From Mariannaea sp. PMI_226 (Eukaryota; Ascomycota; Sordariomycetes; Hypocreales; Nectriaceae), in the NCBI GenBank assembly GCA_024336345.1, contig JANFOG010000015.1, positions 124,001 through 188,000 of the forward strand: a stretch of 64,000 bases of DNA. The letters run 5' to 3'. How positions within the stretch are numbered: position 1 is the stretch's first letter; every line of letters begins with the position of its first letter. The notes under the pieces were generated by a model, which searched no databases, was not told the DNA's origin, and saw only the letters and a list, made by a program, of their open reading frames with translations. The translations under genes were made by a program, and so were the position numbers. Shown here in pieces: positions 33,774 through 45,725 of the stretch.

Positions 33774-34501
33774 TTACAATCTAACATAAATGTCCATACA
33801 ATCGATCCTCCACTCTCGCTTGCCCAGCAAACTGCGTAGCCACTCCAGCCCCAGCCCTGTCCACTCGGGTTTGCGCTCGGCAGCGGCTTCTAGAGCCGCA
33901 TTGGCAAACGCCGAGGCTGTAGTATTTATCATCTCGACGACGCTCTCATTGAAAAAGCCGACCGGGTCGGGCATAATGTCGTTCGGATGGCTCGGTAGGG
34001 GTCTCGGGAGGAACCAGTCACTACCAAAGTCGAAGAAGCACCGGTCAGACCAGTTACATGAGGTCAGGAAGAGAATGAGAAGAAGTATGGAGCAGTAGTG
34101 GCACGGTCGATTGAGGAAATAGGTGCAGATGAAGAAGAGGAGAATGAATGCGGGCGAGGCGTTGGTCGGGAGGAAGAGGAGCGGAAGCCAGCTGCGAAAG
34201 TGAAGAAGTAGATGTCAGTTTCAGGGTAAAAACATGGTCTGCGCAAGCAAATGGAAAGTTTCCCCCTCCTCCTTCCCTTTCTTCTTGGGGGTTTTCTTTT
34301 TCTTTTTCTTTTTCTTTTCCTTTTTTGGACATACCTCCGGAGACAGAACATGGTTATACAAAGGCCAACCTCGTGGTGGTTGTAGATAACGGCATACAAA
34401 AGGGATAAGAAAGTGTTTGTTGATGACGAGCCAGGGCGGATGGAGGTTGGAAATGGAATCCCGAACCCAAAAGTTGGGGATTGTGCAGAAATGCGCCACA
34501 T
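33774..34501 (-). CDS. Small multi-pass membrane protein (194 aa, predicted)
   Basis: I do not recognise the family. The proposed exon 1 is 34501-34335 and ends CGGAG|GTATGT. The intron runs 34334-34192 (TTTCGCAG) and contains T/C-rich DNA that otherwise reads as poly-basic residues. Exon 2 is 34191-33774. Joining in phase gives a single 195-codon frame with hydrophobic segments NTFLSLLYAVIYN, SWLPLLFLPTNASPAFILLF and CSILLLILFLTS, then a soluble C-terminus (FNESVVEMINTTASAFANAA). Support: the splice signals are good, the intron contains stops, and the hydrophobic pattern crosses the junction. Against: no homology that I know, and the start is the first ATG of an otherwise open frame, so an upstream exon may exist. 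Confidence 0.5.
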
Positions 34502-34717
34502 GATCTTGTGGCGCAAACAAGTAAATGGGTTTGATAGGAGCGACGGAAGGGGGGGAGGGGGGGGGCGCCGGGGGACGTGCACTGACTGCACTGTAACTTG
34601 GTTTACCGTACGCTGTAAAACGGCGCTAGAAAGGGCGGGACCGAGTGTTTAGCGCGAGCTCCACAGCGCTGTTAGTACAGCACAACACAGCACGGCCCGG
34701 CACAGCACAGCGCAACA

Positions 34718-34753
<36 letters not shown>

Positions 34754-35760
34754 ACGTAACGGAACTTGAACGGATTAATTGATTCAGCCGCACCCGAATA
34801 TCTGGTCACCTCACTAGCATACTGGAGGCAGGTTAAAACCTGTAGGCTCAAAACCACGATTCACGATTGCAAGCAACAATTAACTACATACCTACCTATT
34901 CTTCTTAGTCTATGTGGGCAACGAGTTACCTACTCCATTCATTTCTTAGCCTTGAACCACGTCACTGGTGACTTGGCCATCGTTGCACTACTTTTTTCCT
35001 CTCTTTTTCTGCGCCAGTCTTGTCATTGGGGCGATTCCCACCTCTGCAGCTCTGAGTTGGTTTGGCCTCGTTCCGCATAGCGTCGTTGGGCTGCCATCCC
35101 CCCATCGTACGTAATTACCGTCCGTTACCTTGCCTTGCCCACACCTGCATGTACCCTGACTCACCATTTCCAGGTACCAGATTGCCCACTGTTACCCACG
35201 AAAGGTACCTACCTATAGTCAACCGAGGTACTCCTGTACCTTCCGTCCTTGGTACCTTACCTAAACCTGGGTCCGCGGGTAGGTGCGCCCGCGCCTGGCC
35301 ACCTTTTTTTTTTTTTTTTTGCTACCCTGTCTCTTTTTCTTTCGAGACCATATCTATTTCTCTTGCTTGCCTTACTTTCTCAGGGCGAGCTTCCTTTCAA
35401 CATACATTACTGTTGTACCCTTAATCCTCCGGGTCCGCTCCCACCCACCCCCCCCTCCCATACCCAACCTCTCCAAACATCATCACCGCCTCACCGGATA
35501 TCTGACTTTTGTTCTTGTTTTTTTCTTCCTCTTTTTCTTTTCTTCCTCCTTCCTTCAATTTTTGTTGGTTGTTTATTTTTTCCATTTCTCCTTCACCGGG
35601 ATTTGGGGAAATTTGGATTGGGTCAAAAGTTTCGTTTTTTTGTCTTTCGTCCTTTCTCACCGTCATTGACGCATCGCTGTGAGAGCTAGCCCTTCTTTCT
35701 CTCTCTTTCTCGCTCTCGCTCTCTTTCTTTTCATCTCGTCACCGCTTCTCGCCTGTCAAG
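34502..35760. promoter_or_regulatory. Divergent region with CT-rich leader of the Edc4-like gene
   Basis: 1.26 kb between the small membrane protein (-) and the Edc4-like gene (+). It contains a G-run near 34550, a (GCAGAC)n repeat at 34719-34753, three GGTACC sites within 35173-35256, and a long pyrimidine-rich leader (about 35300-35760) typical of strongly expressed fungal genes. No gene is supported. Confidence 0.5.
34719..34753. repeat. (GCAGAC)n hexamer repeat
   Basis: Nearly six copies of GCAGAC in tandem, preceded by CAGCACA-type degenerate repeats (34676-34712), intergenic. Confidence 0.9.
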
Positions 35761-38700
35761 ATGGACATGAACTTGGACATGCCTCCGGCTCCGACGCCAC
35801 CCGTCAACAGTATGAACATGGGTGCCTCCAAGTCGGATCGCACGGCGAACCTGTTGAATCTGCTCAAGTTTAGCGGTGGAGGTGTCGCGAGGTTGCAGAA
35901 CCAGACTGCGCCTGAGAACCCTCCCCAGCAACCGTACCAACAACAGCAGCCACAACAACAACAACAACAGCAACATTATCAGCAACAGAATCAGTATTCG
36001 CATCCTCCTATGCTTCCTCAGCCGCCAGTCTCGCAAGGCTTCCAGGCTCCTATTCATCAGCCTGCTCCCTCGTCCGCCGATCCGACCGGTTTGCTCGCTG
36101 CCTTGATGCGAGGTACTCACGATGCCGAGGAGCCCAAGGCCACGCTACCGCTGCCACTGCCGCCATCCCAGCAACAGCAACAGCATCAGCATCAGCAGCA
36201 GCTTCAGCTCCAGCTTCAGCAGCAACAGCCAACCAGCAACAACTCATTTGGAAATGGGTCACCTCCACCTGATACTCGATCTTATTTGCTCAATTTGCTC
36301 AATCGTCCCAAGCCGAGCCAAAACGAACAGCCTCTCTTGGCTGAATCATCGCGATCTACAAACTTGACTCCCCAGTCACCTGAAAATACCCTCTCCGAGC
36401 CTCACCAGCAGCACTCTCATCAGTATGGTGGTTATCAGGGGCAGCCTCACCCACCCATGATCCACCCTTATGCTGTGCAGCAGTACCAGGTGGATCAGTT
36501 CCCGGACAACCACTCTCAGACGTATTCCCAGCCTGAGCAGCAGCAGCAGCAACCTCAGAACGACTTTCTGTATCAGCAGCTCATGGGTACCCTGGCTCAG
36601 TCGTCTCCCCAGAGCCACCACAGTCACCACAGCCAGAGTCACCACAGTCAGAGCCATCATCACAACAGCAGCACTACCCACTCACCTGGTACCGCCGCTG
36701 GTGTATATCAGATTGTGAAGAAGGACTCGCCTGCTGGTTCTCAAGGTTATGACGGTGGTAGCCACTCAACCTCTCCTCATAACATCCGCCGCAAGGCCAC
36801 TCGCACCTCGTCCCTGCACTCGCATCCATCGGTGAAGCAGACCCCTCCCACATCCGAGATTGAAAGCTACGTATCTGCCGACAGGATCAAGGAGTCCGTC
36901 TCTGACGCCATTGGTGACATTGCACACCAGGCCGACCACGATGCCCGTGAGGCCGTTGAGCGAGCAGAGCAAGAACAGGTCCAAGCTGAAATTGCCCATG
37001 ACCTCGACGACGACTCTGTGCTCCACGCCAAGCCGGAGGAAGATGATGAGGTGGAGGAGGAAGATGAGAGAGAGGAGGTGATGGAAGAGGAATTCGAGGA
37101 GGAGGTTGAAGAAGAAGAGGAGGAGGAGGAGGCGGTAGAGGAGATAGAGAATAATGCTGATGATGCTCGGGGCCAGGATCAAGAGGGCGGTGATGAGCAG
37201 ACGAAGACGAAGCACATTGCGGATGAAGATGCCCTTGACGATGCCCTTCCGTCCGACGATGTCACTGACACTATTCATGACATTGTCGACGAAACGGCGG
37301 CGGCGGCGGCAACCACCACGCAAGGCGGTGTTGCAGACAGCTGGGAGAGTGCAGACCAAGACGAGATTGTCGTCATTGAAGAAAAGGAACCCCCACCTGT
37401 CAAAGTCTACAACTTCCCCATGAAGCCCTGGATCTCCATTACGCTTCTCGAGGGCAGCGAACACGCCTTCCCCCGACCTCTGTTCCGCGAAGAAGCCATC
37501 ATGGACATTGCCCGGCTCAAGAAGGAATTTGATCAGATTGACAGGAACCTGTCCACCGCTACGGAAAACTACATGGCCTACGGCATGTCCAAGCAAGGTG
37601 GTCTGCGTGTCATTCGCCAGGAGGATGGCAAGGACGCAAAGATCTTTACCGACACCAAGGACCGCATCTTCAACGTTGCCATGTCCGTCACTCCCTCGGA
37701 CCACACTGGCGCTCACCGCGAGGCCATCATTGGTACCGGCATCAGCGGCACTGTGTACTGGGTCCAGATCAAGGACGGAGAAAAGGATCACATTGACGAC
37801 GCTCACCTGGAGCAGTACGGCTTCGCACTCCCCCCCATGCCTTCTCAGGAGGGCGACGCCCCTGGAGGAGTCCTCAAGACGCGTGCTCGCACCTCCACCA
37901 TCCATCCAGAGTACTTTGCCGTCGGCCGCGGCAAGTCCATCAACATCATCTGGCCCTCGTACATTTTGCAAAACAACCTCCTCAAGGACGGCCATGACCG
38001 CGTGGTAGACACCGAGGCGCTCACCAAGCAGTGCTCCCTCAAGATCAACACGGGCAAGGCTGGCAAGGATTTCACCTTTAGCCAAGATGACAGCGTCATC
38101 GTCTCCCTCGACAAGTCAGGTCGGGTCAAGTTCTGGGATGTTCGTGACCTGACCGCCGTCAAGGAAGGCTCTGACCCTCGTGCTCCACTGCCTGCCCAAA
38201 CCTGCCTTGAAGTCAAGGAGCCCTTGATGACCCTGGCTAGCACCCCAGAGGGCGAAAAGGCCTGGCCCACATCGGTCCTCCTCCTAGACAAGCAGCGCCC
38301 GTACCAGAAGCGATGTGCCCTCCGCTACATGATTGTTGGTATGAAACAGAACCACACCCTCCAGCTCTGGGATCTGGCTCTCGGCAAACCCGTTCAGGAG
38401 TTCAACCTGCCGCACAGCAAGGAATCGGACGCCGTCTGTAGCGTCATGTACCACTCGGCCACCGGCATGATTGTCATTGGCCACCCCACCCGGAACTCTA
38501 TCTACTTTGCTCACCTCTCGGCTCCCAAGTACACCCTCAAGGGCGTATCCCAGGCCGAGTACATTGAGCGCCTCGTCGCCCAGGACTCCTCGATTCCTCA
38601 GCCGGATAGTACCGCTGTCATTAGTGGAGTTAGAGAGTATTCCTTTGAGAATCGCGGTATCCTGCGCAGCTTGGACATTTTGTGCAACCCTGCCATGGTC

Positions 38701-41009
38701 CAGGAGGCTGACGAGCCCACGCTGTTTGAGCTGTATGCCATGCACTCCAAGGGTGTGGCCTGTTTGCTCGTGAAGCAGAATGAGCTCGGATGGTCCAAGG
38801 ACAACAAGGTGCTTGATGCTGTCGATGCTGTTAGCCTCGGTGTTGTTGCTGTTTCCAAGCTCAAGTCCCCGCAGGTCATTATTGATCAGCCAAACGGTGA
38901 GAGTGTTGTACCTGTCCGTGTTGTCAATCGCAAAGACGTTCCCACCATTCTCCAGTCCGATACGGCGGCAGCAGCAGCGGCAGTGACCAACAACACGGTC
39001 AACGCTACAAATACTGCTGCTACTGCTACCACTGCTAATGCTGCAACCAACCCTGCCAACGCCGCTACCACCACAGCCAAGGTCCCTGAATCGACTCCTG
39101 TCAAGCCCAGAAATGAGCCAAAGGAGTCTGACACACCTGTTCAGTCGGCCAGGGAGTCGCAGTCAGAGAAGCCTGAGCGCAAAACTCGCAAGAAGAAGAA
39201 TGCCGCCGCGGCCGCGGCCGCAGCAGCTGCTGCTGCCCAGAAAGAGGATGTCAACACTACGAACGTTTCTTCGTCCTCTACCAATGGTAACAACAACAAC
39301 AATACCACTCGCAAAGAGACCAAGGCAGCCGTGGCCACCGTCTCCCAGGAAACTCTGGATCAAGCCATTTCTGGTCTTGAGTCCCGACTCAACGCCAGCA
39401 TGACCGAAACCCTCAAGCATTCTCTGGGCAGCCTCAACAACAAGATTGACCAGGGCGTTCGTGAGCGGGATGAAAACTTCCACCACCACCAGCTCAAAAT
39501 GCTTGACATGGTGTCCGAGGTCCTCAACGAAAACACCCAAAAGGTGCTCGAGGCCCTCATCCACCACCAGTTTACCGATGTCATGATTCCCGCTATTGGC
39601 GAAAAGGCTGGTGAGGTTGTCAACGACTTGCTCAACAACAAACTGCAGCCCCACGTGTCGTCGTCGGTTCAGCAGGAGATTAAGAGCTCCCTGCCTCATG
39701 CCATCAACAGGTCTCTGCGTTCGGGCGACTTTATCAATGCCATCTCTGACCGAGTCGGCAATGCTGTCACCACCAGCGTGCAACAGGAGGTGCTCGCCAC
39801 TTTGACCCAGCGACTTACCCCAACCTTTACCACCATTGCCACGCAGGCTTCCCAGCGAGTTGCCGGTGAGCTGCACCAGCAGTACCACGAGCAATTTGAG
39901 CACATGAAGGCCCAGCACGTTGCTGATGCAACCAAGATTGACCAGCTCTTGTCATACGTCACACGCTTGACCGATATGGTGTCGACCATGGCCGCATCCC
40001 AAACAGCTCTGCAGCAAGAGTTTCTCAAGTTTAAGCAGCAGCCCCCAGTTCACGAGCTTCCCGGTATTCCTCAGTCTACGGGTAGCGGTGGTCCTGGTGC
40101 TGGCGCTGGCGGCGGCAGCAGCAGCATGCACAGCCATGGACACGGCGGCCATGGCGGTATCGGCAGCCATCAACACCAACAACAACACCATCCTGGCCAG
40201 CACTCTTACCACCCTCAGCCTCCCAGTCACGGTGGTAGCTACCCTGCCAGCCAGCCAAGCAACCAGCAGTACATGGGCGGCAGTCCGCAATACATGCGTG
40301 GTTCTCAGCAGATGAGCAGTCCCCAGGGTTCTGGGCAGGACTATGCTGTTGTTGCTCCCTCCAACTCATCTAATGTCGGTGCCTACACTGGTCGTGGCGG
40401 CGGCGGCGGTATGAACCGCGTGGAGACAGAAGCTGCCGACCACGATTTGGTGCAGCGAATTCGCATCATTGAGGGTGCCATTTCCGAGGGCCGTTACCAG
40501 GACGCCATGATTCAATGGATCCAGAGTGGACGCGAGGAGGAGATTTTCCAGCGCTGCCTCAGCCGATACCCTCCGATCAAATTCGAGACTCTCCCACCAC
40601 TCATGCTACTCGTGGTTATTGCTACAATTTCCAAGGATCTTCGACCCAACCCTCGTGTCAAAGAAGAGATTGACTGGATCGAGGTGACTCTTCGCCTCTT
40701 TACTGAGCAGCTACCAGCCTTTGTACGTATATTCCTCCTCCCTTTCCAAATAATTTTGTCTTTCTTTTTGTCCATGTTTATACTAATCATTAATAGGAAT
40801 GGGAGCAGCATGGAGCTAGGGATGTCATGAAGAGTCTCACACAGACTATGCAACTTTTGGCTGGCCGTGTGCAAGTCCTTGCCAGCGGTATCCAAGATGG
40901 CTTCCCGACAGACCCATTCCTTGTCAATATCGACAAGGCCAAGCTGGAGTGGATTACCCGAACATCCCAGCAGGTCCTCGAATCGTTTGGAGCGAGTCGC
41001 TACGATTAA
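35761..41009 (+). CDS. Edc4/Pdc1-type mRNA decapping scaffold (1724 aa)
   Basis: Scaffold of the Dcp1-Dcp2 decapping complex and P-bodies in the cytoplasm. Exon 1 is 35761-40722, the intron is 40723-40796 (GTACGT...AATAG) and exon 2 is 40797-41009. The N-terminal 400 residues are Gln/His/Pro-rich and disordered, with leucine motifs RTANLLNLLKF (27-37), TGLLAALM (about 109-116) and SYLLNLLNR (174-182). A Glu/Asp-rich stretch spans about 410-475. The beta-propeller region (about 549-1070) contains SGRVKFWDVRD and NHTLQLWDLA. A linker with 14 consecutive Ala (near 1150) is followed by an amphipathic helical region (about 1195-1440) and a Gly/His/Ser linker. The conserved C-terminal helical domain (about 1554-1724) contains GAISEGRYQDAMIQWIQSG and TLPPLMLLVVIATISKDL. 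Length and order match the Edc4 family. The start is the ATG after the CT-rich leader. Confidence 0.9.
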
Positions 41010-42349
41010 ATTCGCAAAACTAAGTGAGATGGGACGGGAAGGGGAGGGGATCTCATGGCCACAAGGGTTGAAACGTAATGATTGAAACGATGTACATCAG
41101 TTGATCAGTTGGAACATCACATGGGTGGAGCTCATTTTGGCGACGCGAGCATTTTGCAATTAATTAGTGGAGGAATTTTTTTTTCTTTTCTTATGACTTT
41201 GTTTCTGATTCATCTCGGGATTGACGCGACGACGCAACGATACCAAGGGAGGATGTGCAAGAGTGTAATTTTTTTTATCAACTTTCATAGTGTATGACAT
41301 GAATAAGTTTGGTGTTGAAGAATGTAAAGTGTGTGTGTGTGTATGTGTATGTATGTATGTGTCCTCTTTTGTAATAAATGCTAAATGTGCATCCGGAGGT
41401 GATTGCTGAGGTGGTTGCTGTCGTCTTGAGCAACAATGACCAAGTTTGCTGTTGTTGTAGTCGAATATCTTTCGAGCCTACTGCACCTGTAAGGGTGGCA
41501 TGATAGGGGAGGGGAGGAGGGAGAGCTATTCGTCGGCTCTTTACTCTAACAGAACGGTAAGACCCCAATAAGCAAGTCCATCAAGTGATACAAGAGCCAA
41601 TCTCTAGATGCGAAATTGATGGTGACAACGATGACGACGACGATGATGGGAATGGTGCTAGTTACTATGAATTATCAAGTTCTAGTCAGCCAGGAGGTCA
41701 GTCACCTTGTTTCTTGAAGCAAACATGTCTAATCAATTCGCGTAATTTCGAGTACACGCTCGCTATCGTACAACAGACATCCGGTGGGCACAAGTCTTGA
41801 AAATGATATAGGTGATGCAGTTTGAGAAGTTGAAAAGGACACGTCGACGACTGAGAGATAGCGATCGTTGTGCTGTATACCTTCCTTCTTGAACGCCACA
41901 TGTGATGCGTTACGTGTCCAAACCCTCCCTGGTAGCACCTTCTCGCAGAGCATCTTCACATGCATCATCTCGTTTTCCCCAACTCTATGAAGGTAGGCTC
42001 GACTATATTTTCGTGAGGCTTTGGCGATTGACTTGCCAAGAGGCTATTCCTGGTCCAGTAACCTGAGGGTCCACATTGGCCGTCAAGCCATCACGCAAAA
42101 GTCTAGATCGGGCGGCATGGAGTCGTCAAATTCTGCGGGGGGCTTCGGCATTAGTATTTAAAAAGATGCTAGCTCGGAACCAGGGGGGGGGGATTGTTTC
42201 TCAACGTCGAATCACTTACATGCTGTAAAGAGGTAGTAGGTAGTCCTATAACTACCTGTATCATCAACTCTACTACCCAAAGTGGTAGAAATAGGAGAAT
42301 CACAACAAAGGCAGTTCATGCACAGGAACTCTTCTTTGTTCCTTATTAG
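41010..42349. other. Convergent 3' region
   Basis: 1.34 kb between the stops of the Edc4-like gene (+) and the PAP2 protein gene (-). It contains a GTGTGTATG-type repeat (41330-41362), a GAC/GAT run near 41622-41648 and a G-run near 42184. No supportable gene. Confidence 0.55.
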
Positions 42350-43609
42350 CTACAGCGCCTTAGGACCTGTCCTGTCGTCAACCAAGTCTAGCCGGTTGAT
42401 TAAAGGCGCAAACACCCAATCCTGAAGAGGTTTCAAAATTAACACAATCTGGTTGATTCTCCAGCCAAGCAAGGGAACCATGGCCCCGATTATTGCATCA
42501 AGTAGAAAGTGGTTAGCCGTGGCAACAATAGTGACGAGCATGGCCACAGGCCACACAGGAGCAACGACACGCAGAAACTTGTGAGGAGAGAAGCGAATCA
42601 TGCAGACGCACAAGAACAATGCTGTACCAAAATGCAGGCTGGGCATGGCAGCAATGGTCAACTGGAAGCGATTGTTGTTCCAGGCGCCGCCATTGGCAGT
42701 CTTGCTGTGCAGAACGTCAACGAACCCGTACTCTTCCGGGAGCAACCGAGGAGGAGAGCATCGCCAGAGTGTAACAATGACAAATGCCACGACATTATCA
42801 GCCGCAATGGTTCGTCGAATGCGCTGAAAGAGACTCGGCGGGAGAAACGTGTAAATGTAAACGAGGAAGCAGATGCCAAGGCTAATGTGCGAGTAGTATA
42901 TATTGGCGAGACTTGGCATTAGCCACGATTGCTGATTCATTATATAGGCTTGAAACTTTTGTTCAATATCGATACCGAGGCATTTCTCGAATCCGAGAAT
43001 CGTAATAGCGTGATCTTGCGCTTTGTGAAAAACTGCTTCGTTGCCAGCAATCATTCTAGCAGACAATGCTCGAAGAAGCTGATAGATCCTACAAACCCGG
43101 CCAGCGGCAAGTAAAAATGTCAGCTCAGCTCAGTCCACCCCGTCTGATGAACTCAAAAAAGAAAAAAAAACAAGGAAAGAAAAGAAAGAAAAAAAAAAGA
43201 GGTCCAAAGTAGACTTTCCACTACCAAAGTCGAAATCAACCTACCAGTACGTCATATTCCAGTACCAAATCTCAATCAAAAAGGGATACGCATTAAAGAA
43301 GCGAGAGAGAAGGCGGAAGAAGAAGTTGGGAGCCCTGCTCACAGGAAGTTCGGAATGAAGGACTGTAGGCTTCAAGGGGGGCGAGTCAATATATCGTTCC
43401 TCTGCAGACTCGAGGTCATTTTGGAGAATTTCCTGAGGGAGGACTCGGCTGCTGGCTCGACGACGATTAATGAGGCATCCAGTAGTGAAAGCCGCAACGA
43501 TGACTTTTGCAAAATGGTCAGCTTGACATGGGCAATCCCCACCCTTTGTGAGGAGGGAGACTTGAGACTCACAGGCTGGTTCCAGGAAGTTTCGAGCAGA
43601 GGATACCAT
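42350..43609 (-). CDS. PAP2-superfamily integral membrane protein (367 aa)
   Basis: Predicted multi-pass membrane phosphatase or phosphotransferase of the PAP2_3 type, the fold used by inositol-phosphorylceramide synthases (Aur1-like). The substrate is not shown by the sequence. Exon 1 is 43609-43245 (TACTG|GTAGGT) and exon 2 is 43088-42350 (TTTGTAG acceptor). The splice restores MTYWIYQLLRALSARM in frame. The catalytic blocks are WRCSPPRLLPEEYGFVDVLH, AAMPSLHFGTA with the first His (about residue 272), and VATANHFLLDAIIG with the second His and Asp (about 310-316). Hydrophobic spans include LANIYYSHISLGICFLVYIY, VVAFVIVTLW and VVAPVWPVAMLVTIVA. The start is the first ATG (43609). The next gene on the same strand lies over 2 kb upstream. 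Confidence 0.88.
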
Positions 43610-45515
43610 GGTGATAAGAAGCAACAAGTCAAACCTAGTATAGGGACAGACTTGGAAGCATGAGAAATGAGCATCAAAAGAAGGGAGCGAATTGAGTTGG
43701 AGAAAGAGACTCGGTAAGAAGGCCTAATTGAGAAGAGGAAAGGAAACTACAGGAGGTAGTCAAGCCAAGTCAAGTCCAGTCAATTCGATTCTATTCGATT
43801 CACTGGAAAGAAGAAAGTAAGGAAAGGAAACGACTACAGCCAAGAAAAAATAGGAGGAGCAATGCACTCGTACACATGGCAGGTACAGAAAGAAAGGGAG
43901 GAGGGACCAAAGGTGTGTTTTTGTACGTCAACACGTCCTAACTTCCGGTTCTCTCTCTCTCTCTCTCACACACACATGCACTCACTCTTTCCTCGTACAT
44001 GAGCATATCGGGTACAGTAGCGAGGAGAGACGTAACCAAGGTACAACAAAAGGAACGATTCGCACCAGGCACCACGGCTAGGCAGGGTCAGACAAGCAAG
44101 CAAGCAGCAGATCTAGTCACACAATAGCGCATCTCCGTCTAAAACAGGGCAGACAACGCATCAGCAATCAAGGTAGGCTTCCCGCGTATTGGTCGACGTT
44201 GGCTGAGTTTGAAGGTGTCCGGAGCTTGCTTACACGTAGTGAAATACGTAGATACGAATGCGTGTACCTTGGTACCAGTACCGACCTACCTTGTCTGTAC
44301 ATGTCAGGTACATGCAAACAGGAAGAAGAAAAAAACCTTAGTTCGGCACGTGCATAACTTCCAAACACGGCAAAATCCATTGGAGGAGGGAGGGGGAAAC
44401 CGTTTTCTCACCCGGTGGCACGGGCAAATGGCGTTTAGGTAAACCTGCCGACTGCTGCCCCCCTCTTCGCCGTCATCGCCGACTGCCTAGCCCACTCATG
44501 CGCGAATTCCACAAGGGGGGAGGGAGAACGGCACTGACGAGAGTCCCCGACGGCATTGAGAAATAGCCCGAGGAGGCGGGAAAGAGGAGGGTATTCAATG
44601 TACTGTCGTTGTAGTATACCGGTACTGAAAGAGGTGGAGCAACAAGCGCAGAACCACCTCTCTGGGCTGACCTGTCAAAGGGGAACAAAGTAGTGCTCGC
44701 AATTACCGACGATCCCATGCGTCATGGAAGCACACAAGTTGGCCCCCGTCTTGAAGGATGAAAGGGAGAAGAGAAGGGGGGAGGGGGCGGAGTTTGAATC
44801 AAGGTTGCATGCAGCCAAGTGCCAATAGTGCTTGTCAAAGAAAGAAGAGGATTGAAGAAGCGGGTGCAAATCCCATCCCATGATATGCATCATCCCAAAA
44901 TCCGTTGAGATGACACGTTGAATGGAGGGCTTGTCAGATTTCTTTTTTAAAACTCGCAAAAAACAGAAGAGAACAGGTTTCTCAAAGGGAAGAAGGAATG
45001 CGAGTTGTGTGAGACAAAGTCCGCCCCCATAAGACCCCACGAAACAATACTCGTTCGAATACTCGTGTTAATTGATCAACATGAATGGCATCATGATGAC
45101 TGATTGCCCACCTCATTTTTCTGGACATGATTGTATAGGTTTGGATAATGAGACAAAAAAAAATGGCCCCTTGCAAGACACAAGGGAAGTGGAAAAAAAA
45201 AGGAACTCTTGTCAATCTTTTCCATGGCTTCTACTCCGGCCCGACGGTGTCCGCGGGCCTGTCTTGCTCATGTCCTGTCTTTACACTTTTGTTGCAAATC
45301 TGGCGACGTGAGCTGTTTGGGCCCAGACTTTGTCGGATCGCACGGAACCTCCAAGAACCCCCCCTAGTAAGCTTGTTTCGACTGTTATGCCTCACACCCG
45401 TTGTGTTGCATTGTGTGACGCATCACCAGGCACAGGTGCCACCAGCAAATCATATCTTACCAGTGACTGATGGGCCAGCAGTCTGATAAAAGCCAGTTGA
45501 CTTGATGTACATACA

Positions 45516-45546
<31 letters not shown>

Positions 45547-45725
45547 ACTTTGACAGTGATATGAACCAGTCTCACTATGAAACGTCAGCAAACTTGCCCC
45601 AGTAAGGCAAAGCATATGCGAAATGCATGTCCTCGCTTATTCTCTATCAGAACGCGCGTCCCCAACATTTACCAGCACACACACACATCCATCCATCCAT
45701 ACCTACATACATCTCGTCCCGACAC
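43610..45725. other. Intergenic, no gene seen
   Basis: 2.1 kb between two minus-strand genes. A CT/CA repeat (43953-43980), purine-rich stretches, and near 45524 an (AT)n tract in the 3' flank of the alcohol-dehydrogenase-like gene. No coding frame is convincing. Confidence 0.55.
45524..45547. repeat. (AT)n microsatellite
   Basis: About 12 AT dinucleotides, roughly 180 nt past the stop codon of the minus-strand dehydrogenase gene. It is probably in the 3' UTR or at the polyadenylation region. Confidence 0.9.

Noticed and set aside
35173..35256. Cluster of three GGTACC palindromes upstream of the Edc4-like gene
   Set aside because: A given 6-mer is expected about 15 times in 64 kb; I counted only about seven, so it is not enriched overall and local clustering is weak evidence.
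36766..38085. 439-codon open frame antisense to the Edc4-like gene
   Set aside because: It mirrors codon bias of the sense gene, has no start context or motif, and yields low-complexity Leu/Val-rich sequence. Similar antisense frames occur at 39163-39918 and 32242-32877.
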